Part shown: positions 23,624 to 30,466 of the stretch, in pieces | Layout of the letters: every line of letters starts with the position of its first letter | Numbering within the stretch: position 1 is the first letter of the stretch | Assembly: GCF_001673635.1 (NCBI RefSeq) | Contig: NZ_LZMH01000079.1 | Span: 1-64,000, forward strand | Reading direction: 5' to 3' | Length of the DNA: 64,000 nt | DNA from: Mycobacterium asiaticum | GTDB taxonomy: Bacteria > Actinomycetota > Actinomycetes > Mycobacteriales > Mycobacteriaceae | Position numbers and translations under genes: made by a program | Notes under the pieces: generated by a model | The model's database searches: none | What the model was told of the DNA's origin: nothing | The model's input: the letters and a program-made list of their open reading frames with translations, nothing else

Positions 23624-26317
23624 CTACGCGCTCACGCCATCGAGCGCGCGACGAGCGTAGGCCCGCACGTCGGCGTCGTTGTCCTTGAGTGCGATAGCGA
23701 GTGCGTCGCGGGCGGCGGACTCGCCGGCCCACCTGGTCAGACTCAGCACCGCCGCCTTCCGCACGTCCAGATGCGTGTCCGCGACGGCATCAGCCAGCTG
23801 CGGCACGGCGAGGTCGCTCGCCGCACCGGCAAGCGCCCGCGCCGCCCCCACCCGCACCTGCCAGGCCGTTGCCCGCAGCGCCTGTTTCACCGCATCGAAA
23901 TGAATCTCATCGCAACCCAATTCAGACATCGCCGCGAGCGCGGCGGCGCGCACCAGCGGGTCCGGGTCGTCAATCAAGACGCCGATGGCATCCCGGCTGC
24001 GCGCCGATGGCTGCATAGCGGCCAATCCCCCGGCCGCGGCGATCCGGACTTCCCGGTTCTCGTCAGCCGCGGCAGCGACGACGCCGGCCACGTCGTCGAC
24101 GGAGACCAACGCGCGCACGGCCTCGATCCGCACATGGTGAATATCGTCGTCGAGCCCGCGCCGGTACTCCGGCGCCGAACCGGCGCGCCGCGCCGCGAGC
24201 ACATAGATTGCCGCGGCGCGCACCACCGCATCCGGTGAGTCCAGATGCGGGCGGGCCTCGGCGGCATCCGGCAGCACTTCCACCAATTCCCGGATCCCGT
24301 CGGCGGCGGTCCGGCGCACCGTGACATCGGCGTCGTCGAGCGCGGCGAACAGGGCCGGCGCGTAGCCGTCCGGTGTGTGCTCGGTGACGGTTGCCACCGC
24401 GGTGCGGCGGACTCCGGCGTCGGGATCGCTCAGGTAGGGCCGCAAGTCCGCGGTGGTCGGCTCGTCGAGAGCCAGGACCTCGGCGATGCGCGGCGACGGG
24501 GCGTGCACCGTCGTCGCGATACGGGTTCGGGTGGTGGTCGGGGCTTGGCCGCCCATAAGCGGCGGCTGCTCCACCTCGACCACGCGCCCATCCGTCGGCG
24601 GCAGCGCATCGAACTCCGGGACCGAGACCAAATAGGGGGCCACCGGACGCTTCAAGAACACCATCCGACCGTCACCGGGGTGCTTGCGCAGGTTGAGGTG
24701 ATAGCCCCATTCGCTGTCGTCCCGCACGGGCAGATCGGCGCGGTCGTGGTAGAGCCCCCACCGTGACTCGGTCCGGGTGAGCGAGGACCGAGCGGCCATC
24801 TCCGCGCAGTCCCGGATGAAGGACACCTCGACCGCGCGCATCAGCTCGTGTGGGGTGCGTGCCCCCATTTCAGCGATCTCGTCGCGCATCCGATCGAAGG
24901 TGCGGATCGCGATCGACAGCTTGGCCGCGGTCTTGGGTGGCGCCACATAATCGTTGACGAAGCGCCGAAGCTTGTATTCGACCTGCGGCTGCGGCGGCCC
25001 GTCCGGGTGCCGCAAGGGGCGGTAGATCAGCTCGTGCGCCGCACGCAGCTGGTCCTGCGGCAGTTGTTGTGGCGCAGTGGTTTCGGCGATCGTCGAGGCG
25101 GCGTGTTCGCCCGCGAGGTCGCCGAAGACGAAGGCCCCGATCATGTAGTTGTGTGGGACGCAGGCCAGGTCCCCAGCGGCGTACAGACCCGGAACCGTGG
25201 TTCGGGCGTGCTCGTCGACCCACACGCCGGACGCGGAATGCCCACTGCACAGGCCGATTTCGGAGATGTGCATCTCCACGTCGTGAGTGCGGTAGTCGTG
25301 ACCCCGGTTGGCGTGGAAGGTGCCCCGGGTGGGCCGCTCGGTGGTGTGCAGGATGTTTTCCAGCGCCGTAAGCGTCTCGTCGGGCAGATGCGACACCTTC
25401 AGGTAGATCGGTCCGCGAGCCGAATCGATCTCGCTCTTGACCTCGGCCATCATCTGACCCGACCAGTAGTCGGAGTCGACGAACCGCTCGCCGTGCGCGT
25501 TGACCTGGTAGCCGCCGAACGGATTGGCGACGTACGCGCACGCCGGCCCGTTGTAGTCCTTGATCAATGGATTGACTTGGAAGCACTCGATCCCGGACAG
25601 TTCGGCGCCGGCGTGATAGGCCATCGAATAGCCATCACCGGCATTGGTCGGGTTCTCGTAGGTGCCATACAGATATCCGGAGGCGGGGAGGCCGAGCCGT
25701 CCGCACGCGCCGGTCGCCAGGATCACCGCTTTGGCGCCGATCGCGACGAACTCCCCGGTGCGCGTGTGCAGCGCGGCGGCGCCGACGGCCCGGCCATCGG
25801 CGGTCAGCACCCGCACCGGCATCAGCCGGTTCTCGATCCGGATCTTTTCCCGCATCGAGCGTTGCCGCAACACCCGGTAAAGCGCCTTCTTGACGTCCTT
25901 GCCCTCGGGCATCGGGAGCACATACGAGCCGGAGCGGTGTACCCGGCGCACCGCGTACTCGCCGTGCTCGTCCTTCTCGAACTTCACCCCATAGCGCTCC
26001 AGCCGCTGCACCATAGCGAACCCGCGGGTGGCGGTCTGATACACGGTGCGCTGGTTGACGATTCCGTCGTTGGCCCGGGTGATCTCGGCGACGTAGTCTT
26101 CCGGTTCGGCCTTGCCGGGGATGACGGCGTTGTTCACGCCGTCCATGCCCATTGCCAGGGCGCCCGAGTGGCGCACATGCGCCTTCTCCAGCAGCAGCAC
26201 CTGCGCACCGTGGTCAGCCGCGGTGAGGGCCGCCATGGTGCCGGCGGTACCACCGCCGATGACCAGTACGTCGCAGTCCAGCCGGAGCTGCGGCTCGTCC
26301 GCGGGTATCTGCATCAT
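23624..26317 (-). CDS. AprA/fumarate-reductase-type flavoprotein fused to HEAT repeats
   Basis: An 897-residue fusion. Residues 1 to about 600 form a succinate dehydrogenase/fumarate reductase-type FAD protein: the dinucleotide motif VLVIGGGTAG (17-26), LEKAHVRHSGALAMGMDGVNNA, the AVILATGACGRLGLP segment and VPGLYAAGDLACVPHNYMIGAFVFGDLAGE near the FAD. It looks closest to the adenylylsulfate reductase alpha subunit branch. From about 607 to the end, nine repeats of roughly 31 residues each carry D-x-x-x-V-R-x-x-A, typical HEAT or PBS-lyase repeats for protein binding. The start overlaps the ABC ATPase stop (ATGA). It probably takes electrons from or gives them to the operon's ferredoxin. The substrate is unknown. 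Confidence 0.88.
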   Translation of the reverse strand: MMQIPADEPQLRLDCDVLVIGGGTAGTMAALTAADHGAQVLLLEKAHVRHSGALAMGMDGVNNAVIPGKAEPEDYVAEITRANDGIVNQRTVYQTATRGFAMVQRLERYGVKFEKDEHGEYAVRRVHRSGSYVLPMPEGKDVKKALYRVLRQRSMREKIRIENRLMPVRVLTADGRAVGAAALHTRTGEFVAIGAKAVILATGACGRLGLPASGYLYGTYENPTNAGDGYSMAYHAGAELSGIECFQVNPLIKDYNGPACAYVANPFGGYQVNAHGERFVDSDYWSGQMMAEVKSEIDSARGPIYLKVSHLPDETLTALENILHTTERPTRGTFHANRGHDYRTHDVEMHISEIGLCSGHSASGVWVDEHARTTVPGLYAAGDLACVPHNYMIGAFVFGDLAGEHAASTIAETTAPQQLPQDQLRAAHELIYRPLRHPDGPPQPQVEYKLRRFVNDYVAPPKTAAKLSIAIRTFDRMRDEIAEMGARTPHELMRAVEVSFIRDCAEMAARSSLTRTESRWGLYHDRADLPVRDDSEWGYHLNLRKHPGDGRMVFLKRPVAPYLVSVPEFDALPPTDGRVVEVEQPPLMGGQAPTTTRTRIATTVHAPSPRIAEVLALDEPTTADLRPYLSDPDAGVRRTAVATVTEHTPDGYAPALFAALDDADVTVRRTAADGIRELVEVLPDAAEARPHLDSPDAVVRAAAIYVLAARRAGSAPEYRRGLDDDIHHVRIEAVRALVSVDDVAGVVAAAADENREVRIAAAGGLAAMQPSARSRDAIGVLIDDPDPLVRAAALAAMSELGCDEIHFDAVKQALRATAWQVRVGAARALAGAASDLAVPQLADAVADTHLDVRKAAVLSLTRWAGESAARDALAIALKDNDADVRAYARRALDGVSA

Positions 26318-27051
26318 GCCGCCACCGAATGGTTCAGCGCGGCAATGACTTCGGCGCGCAGTTCGGCCCGTGCAGCGGTGCTGCGCGGATCCGGCACGCC
26401 GAGCACCGCACGCAGCGGACGGCCGGCTTGGCCCAGCACGGCGATGCGGTCACCGAGGGCCAAGGCCTCGTCGACGTCATGGGTGACAAAGACGATGGTG
26501 GTGGGATGCGCTCGCCAGGTATCGACGAGCAAACGTTGCATGGCTGAACGCGTTTGAGTGTCCAGCGCGCCGAACGGCTCGTCCATCAGCACCGCGCGCG
26601 GCGCACCTGCCAGACCACGGGCCAGCTGAACACGTTGACGCATTCCACCGGACAGGCTCTTGGGCAGGTAGTGCCCGAAACCGGTGAGACCGACCTCGGT
26701 GATCCAGCGTTCGGCCTGGGCGCTGCGGGTGGTGCGCGGCACCCCGCGCAACCGCAACGCAAGTTCGATGTTCGACCGTACCGTGCGCCAGGGCAGTAAA
26801 GCGTTGTCCTGGAACACCATGCCGCGGTCGCCCGATGTGCTGACCACCTCTTCGCCGTCGGCCAGCACCCGTCCGCCGTCGGGTCGCTTCAGACCCGCCA
26901 GGGCCCGCAGCACCGTCGACTTGCCACACCCCGAGGGGCCGGTGAGCACCAGGATCTCCCCGGGCCGCGCCGCCAGACTCATCTCGTCGATGACTGGGAT
27001 CCCGTTGTACGACAGGCGTACTCGATCCAGTTCCAGACTCATGCCTCTCAT
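26314..27051 (-). CDS. ABC transporter ATPase (nitrate/sulfonate/taurine type)
   Basis: A 245-residue importer ATPase of the SsuB/TauB class. Walker A is GPSGCGKST (38-46), the Q-loop lies in MVFQDNALLPWRT, the signature is LSGGM (133-137), Walker B is VLMDEP (about 154-159) and the switch His is in FVTHDVDEAL. ATG 27051 overlaps the permease stop by ATGA; ATG 27042 is a close alternative. The much longer open frame upstream lies antiframe over the permease and is not coding. It powers the permease at 27048. Confidence 0.94.
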   Translation of the reverse strand: MRGMSLELDRVRLSYNGIPVIDEMSLAARPGEILVLTGPSGCGKSTVLRALAGLKRPDGGRVLADGEEVVSTSGDRGMVFQDNALLPWRTVRSNIELALRLRGVPRTTRSAQAERWITEVGLTGFGHYLPKSLSGGMRQRVQLARGLAGAPRAVLMDEPFGALDTQTRSAMQRLLVDTWRAHPTTIVFVTHDVDEALALGDRIAVLGQAGRPLRAVLGVPDPRSTAARAELRAEVIAALNHSVAA

Positions 27052-27896
27052 CGCTTCGCTTCCTCTCCCCTCGGCAGCCACCGGGTGGCCCGCCGCCCGA
27101 CAAGTTCGATCGACGCCGATGTCGCGAAACCCAGGACGCCGATTGTGATGATGCCGACGAAAACCTGCGGGTAGGCCAGCACCGTGTAGTTCTGCCACGT
27201 GCGGTAGCCGACACCCAGCCGTCCCGAGATCATTTCGGCGGATATCACGCAGATCCACGCCACCCCCATACCGACCGACAGTCCGCCGAACACTCCCGGC
27301 AGGATGCCGGGCAGGACGACCTGCCTCAGCACGTCCCAGCGCCCGCCCCCGAGAGTGCGCACACTGTCCTCCCACAGGGTCGGCAGGGCACGCACGGCGT
27401 GCCGGGTGCTGACCATGATCGGGAAGTAGGCCGCCAGGAACGTGATGAACACGATCCCCGCCTCGTCGGTCGGGAACAACAGAATCGCCACCGGCACCAC
27501 TGCGATCGCGGGAATCGGCCGGGCCAGCTCGGTCAGCGGGCCGAAAAGGTCGGCGAACAACCGGGAGCGCCCCAACAGCACACCGGTCGCGACACCAGCC
27601 GCCGCAGCCAGACCGAAACCGGTGAGGATGCGCAGCAGCGACTGGGCGAGGTCCAGCCAGTATTCGAAGGCACCGAGTCGCCGGGTGAGCGCGGTCGCGA
27701 TCTCCGTGACGGTGGGCAGCGTGTCGAATCGCAGCCAGAACCGCATCTTTTCGGCGGTGAGGAGCTGCCAGAGCCCGAGCGCGAGAGCCACCGACGTCAG
27801 CCGCAGCAGCCGCGACCGCCACGGTGAGGCGGACCTTCGCGGCGCGGCGACGGGTCTGGCGGGGCCCGCAATTCGGTCGGCCAGTTCGGCGGTCAT
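27048..27896 (-). CDS. ABC transporter permease (SsuC/TauC type)
   Basis: A 282-residue inner-membrane permease with about six membrane segments. The EAA-type loop that docks the ATPase is VRTLGGGRWDVLRQVVLPGILPGVFGG. It belongs to the binding-protein-dependent family that imports sulfonates, nitrate, taurine and related anions or thiamine precursors. ATG 27896 overlaps the lipoprotein stop by ATGA. A longer frame to 28016 has no support. The basic N-terminus (RSASPWRSRLLRL) fits a cytoplasmic start. Confidence 0.94.
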   Translation of the reverse strand: MTAELADRIAGPARPVAAPRRSASPWRSRLLRLTSVALALGLWQLLTAEKMRFWLRFDTLPTVTEIATALTRRLGAFEYWLDLAQSLLRILTGFGLAAAAGVATGVLLGRSRLFADLFGPLTELARPIPAIAVVPVAILLFPTDEAGIVFITFLAAYFPIMVSTRHAVRALPTLWEDSVRTLGGGRWDVLRQVVLPGILPGVFGGLSVGMGVAWICVISAEMISGRLGVGYRTWQNYTVLAYPQVFVGIITIGVLGFATSASIELVGRRATRWLPRGEEAKR

Positions 27897-29281
27897 AACG
27901 AACTCCCCACTGCCTGCTCGTATTCCACGGTCACCGCACCCGGATGCGCGGACAGGTAGCGACGTGCCCCGGCCACGGTGCCGAACGGGCGGTAATCGGC
28001 GCCGTCGCGCACCCACACCGCCTTATCGGCGAACCATCGGGTGCCCAGTTCGGTGTCGGGCACATAAACGGCCCGGATTCTTGCGCCGCGCGCTCGCGCC
28101 GCTTTGATCGCGTGGAGCAGGGCCGTCGGGTCGGCGAACGTCTGGGTCGAATCGGAGCCGTCCAGCCACAATTCGCTGGCCAGGGCCGGGTCGCCACTGA
28201 GCGCCGACGGATTGTCGGTACGGGCGCGGCCGGCGTCGTAGTCCAGCCCGCGAGCACCGAACACCGCGCGCAGCGGCCCGTCCTGTACGAATCCGTCGAC
28301 GTCGAGATCGGCGAAATCGCCGATCGACTTCAGGTATGGCACATCGCCTTTGAGCGCTTCAATCTGGGATGTCTTGAGCGTGCTGTCGAACGAGGTGCCG
28401 CCGGGACCGTTGTAGAGGTATACCACCTCTTGCGGCAGACCGCTGGCGTCGGCGACGATGCGGGCCGCCTGCAACGGCTTGGTGTTCAAAAAGTCGGTGG
28501 CGTCCAGTTGTGCCTGCAGGAACGCCGCCAGCACCTCGGGATGCGCGGCCGCGTAGGAGCGACGCACCACGACACCGTGCAGGGTGGGCACGTTCAGCTC
28601 CGCACCGTCGTAGAGCAACCGGCCCTTGCCCTGGTACACCAACAGCCCAGGCCAGGCGACAAATTGCGAAAGCGCCTGCACCTGGCCTGATTCCAGAGCA
28701 GAAGCGCCGACCTGTGGCTGCTGGTTGAGCACTTCGGCACCGTGAATCCCGGCTCGGTCCAGCGCCCGGACCAGGGTGCCGTGACCTGCCGAACCCACAC
28801 TCGCCGAGACTCTGGCGTCCTTGAGGTCGGCCAGCGTCGTCGCCGACGAACCCGGCGCCACCACAACCATGTTCAGGGCACCCTTGGGGTGGTAACCGGT
28901 GACCGACACCATTTCGGTGCGGGCCAATGGATTAACCCGGGTTTTCGAGCCGTTGATCAGCAGGGGGTAATCCCCCATCGAACCGATGTCGATCTTCTCG
29001 GCGAGCATCTGCGCGGTGATCGGCGCACCCGTGTCGTAGTCCTGCCACCGCACGGCGTATCTGGTGCCGGTGCGGTGGGTGACATCGGCGAGCCGGTGCT
29101 CGAGGTAACCCTGAGCGCGCAGCAGTGTACCGGCCGTCACGGTGTTGATGGTCTTGGACTGGTAGCCGACGACGACGTTGACGACTCCGTCGGACTCGGC
29201 CAGCGATTCCAGCGAGCAACCGGACAGCGATAGGGTGAGCGTCACCGCGACGGACAGCAGGCGGAGCGCATTCCTCTTCAT
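27893..29281 (-). CDS. ABC substrate-binding lipoprotein with NosL-like tail
   Basis: 462 residues. The signal peptide ends in the lipobox LSGC (19-22), so it is membrane-anchored by Cys22. Residues about 35-350 form an SsuA/NrtA-type solute-binding domain (VNVVVGYQSKTINTVTAGTL, DIGSMGDYPLLING, ASVGSAGHGTLVRALDRAG). The last 70 or so residues (about 395-455) are additional: IRAVYVPDTELGTRWFADKA, then PFGTVAGARRYLSAHPGAV, which looks like a NosL-type metal-binding fold. The protein is longer than the usual 320-340 residues for this reason. It lies between the ferredoxin and the permease. Confidence 0.88.
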   Translation of the reverse strand: MKRNALRLLSVAVTLTLSLSGCSLESLAESDGVVNVVVGYQSKTINTVTAGTLLRAQGYLEHRLADVTHRTGTRYAVRWQDYDTGAPITAQMLAEKIDIGSMGDYPLLINGSKTRVNPLARTEMVSVTGYHPKGALNMVVVAPGSSATTLADLKDARVSASVGSAGHGTLVRALDRAGIHGAEVLNQQPQVGASALESGQVQALSQFVAWPGLLVYQGKGRLLYDGAELNVPTLHGVVVRRSYAAAHPEVLAAFLQAQLDATDFLNTKPLQAARIVADASGLPQEVVYLYNGPGGTSFDSTLKTSQIEALKGDVPYLKSIGDFADLDVDGFVQDGPLRAVFGARGLDYDAGRARTDNPSALSGDPALASELWLDGSDSTQTFADPTALLHAIKAARARGARIRAVYVPDTELGTRWFADKAVWVRDGADYRPFGTVAGARRYLSAHPGAVTVEYEQAVGSSL

Positions 29282-29306
29282 GAATGTCCCTGATCCAGAA
29301 CGTGGT

Positions 29307-29537
29307 TCAGCGCAGCAGATAGGGCATGTTCACCGTGACCGCCCCGGTTGGGCAGCGCGCCGCGCACGGCCCGCAGTACCAGCATTCGTCGACATGCATG
29401 AACGCCTTGCCGGTGTCGGGATTGATCGCCAGCGCATCCAGCGGGCACACCTCCACGCACAGGGTGCAGCCGTCGATGCACAGCGATTCGTCGATGGTGA
29501 CCGGCACGTCGGCTCGGGTGTTGTCGATCAGCGTCAA
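29307..29537 (-). CDS. Two-cluster 4Fe-4S ferredoxin (AprB-like)
   Basis: A 76-residue iron-sulfur protein. The first cluster set is Cys20, Cys24, Cys27 and Cys31 (C-x3-C-x2-C-x3-CP). The second is Cys52, Cys55, Cys58 and Cys62 (C-x2-C-x2-C-x3-CP). The unusual first spacing and the Trp-containing second motif (ECWYCGPCAARCP) are like the AprB subunit of adenylylsulfate reductase. It is the natural redox partner for the flavoprotein at the end of the operon. Its start overlaps the GntR stop by ATGA. Confidence 0.93.
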   Translation of the reverse strand: MTLIDNTRADVPVTIDESLCIDGCTLCVEVCPLDALAINPDTGKAFMHVDECWYCGPCAARCPTGAVTVNMPYLLR

Positions 29538-30271
29538 GGCTTGCTCCTAATCAGGTTGCCGCGCATGGTGATTCGGTCCCCCCGCATCCTGATGTACTCC
29601 AGGTCGACGGGGCGGCCGTCGTCCAGGCTGGTGAGGCGCTCCAGCATCAGCAGCGGCGCGCCATTGGGCACTTGCAGCGCCACCGCCGAATGGGCGTCGG
29701 CGGGAATGGCTTCCAGCGCCAGTGCCGCTGACCCGAGCGGTCGCCCGCTCACCTGCTCGATCAATGCGAACAGATCGTTGTCTTCCAGCGGATGTCCCAG
29801 GATCTGCGTGCCGATGTCCGGGGCCAGGTAGGTCAGGTCGAGGCTGAGCGGCAAGTCACCCAGGTACCGCAGTCGCTCGATGAAGACGGCATGCTCACCG
29901 GGGCCCAGCCGCAGTCGGTGTGCCACCGACGGAGGGGCCGCGACCAGCATCGCGGCTCGCACCTGGTTGCGGACCTCGCCCCGGCCGTTGAAGGTCTCCT
30001 TCAGCCCGAGCAGCGTGTCCAGGCCGTGCGTGTACTTGCGCTGCGCGACGTGCGTTCCGATCTTCGGTCCGCGGTCGATCAGGCCCTCATGCTTCAGGAC
30101 GCCGAGCGCTTCACGAACGGTGTTGCGGGACGCCGAGAACTCGGCGGCCAACTCGCTTTCGGTGGGTAGCCCGTCGGGGTAGGCGCCGGCGTGAATCTGC
30201 TGACGCAGCACGTCGGCAACCCGGCGGGCCCGGTCTGCCCGGGCGCCCTGGATCGGCACTGGATCTGCCAC
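29534..30271 (-). CDS. GntR/HutC-family regulator
   Basis: A 245-residue regulator. The N-terminal winged helix is clear (RRVADVLRQQIHAGAYPDGLPTESELAAEF then SASRNTVREALGVLKHEGLI, about 16-65), and the C-terminal UTRA ligand domain runs from about 95 (HAVFIERLRYL, PLSLDLTYLAPDIG, LMLERLTSLDDGRPVDLEYIRMR). It starts at GTG 30271, with TAGCGT six bases upstream, so the mRNA may be leaderless. As first gene of the six-gene operon it very likely controls it, through the repeated octamer upstream. The ligand should be related to the imported compound. Confidence 0.93.
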   Translation of the reverse strand: MADPVPIQGARADRARRVADVLRQQIHAGAYPDGLPTESELAAEFSASRNTVREALGVLKHEGLIDRGPKIGTHVAQRKYTHGLDTLLGLKETFNGRGEVRNQVRAAMLVAAPPSVAHRLRLGPGEHAVFIERLRYLGDLPLSLDLTYLAPDIGTQILGHPLEDNDLFALIEQVSGRPLGSAALALEAIPADAHSAVALQVPNGAPLLMLERLTSLDDGRPVDLEYIRMRGDRITMRGNLIRSKP

Positions 30272-30277
30272 GCCGCC

Positions 30278-30401
30278 ACGCTAATGCAGGTCAACGGCGC
30301 AATGTCGGGACCGATAGCGGCGCGACTGAGGGTCCGGACCATTGCGCCGGGCACCGTAGTGCGTCACCTGCGATGTCCGGCTCCCGAAGCGCTATTGCGC
30401 C
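30278..30401 (-). promoter_or_regulatory. Promoter and three GGCGCAAT sites of the GntR operon
   Basis: On the minus strand TAGCGT (30283-30278) is the -10 element, six bases from the GntR GTG. The octamer GGCGCAAT occurs at 30296-30303 (plus strand), and inverted as ATTGCGCC at 30341-30348 and 30394-30401. Two of the sites share the longer CGGCGCAATG. The first site lies where the -35 region should be, as expected for autorepression. The rest of the 195-base gap to adi holds nothing else recognised. Confidence 0.55.
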
Positions 30402-30466
30402 ACCCCGGACCCACACCCGCAGTTCTGATCGCGCTGAAACTAATGCGGGTGACAGCCAGCTCGATC

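Noticed and set aside
24848..26557. Plus-strand frame of 569 codons opposite the flavoprotein
   Set aside because: Shadow; no motifs, composition typical of GC-rich antisense frames.
27031..27070. MIRU-like GAAGCGAAGCGATGAG at the permease-ATPase junction
   Set aside because: Only a short similarity to MIRU, inside coding sequence, and not repeated.
27052..27822. Upstream extension of the ABC ATPase frame
   Set aside because: Lies over the permease in another frame and has no homology-like content; the ATGA start at 27051 fits better.
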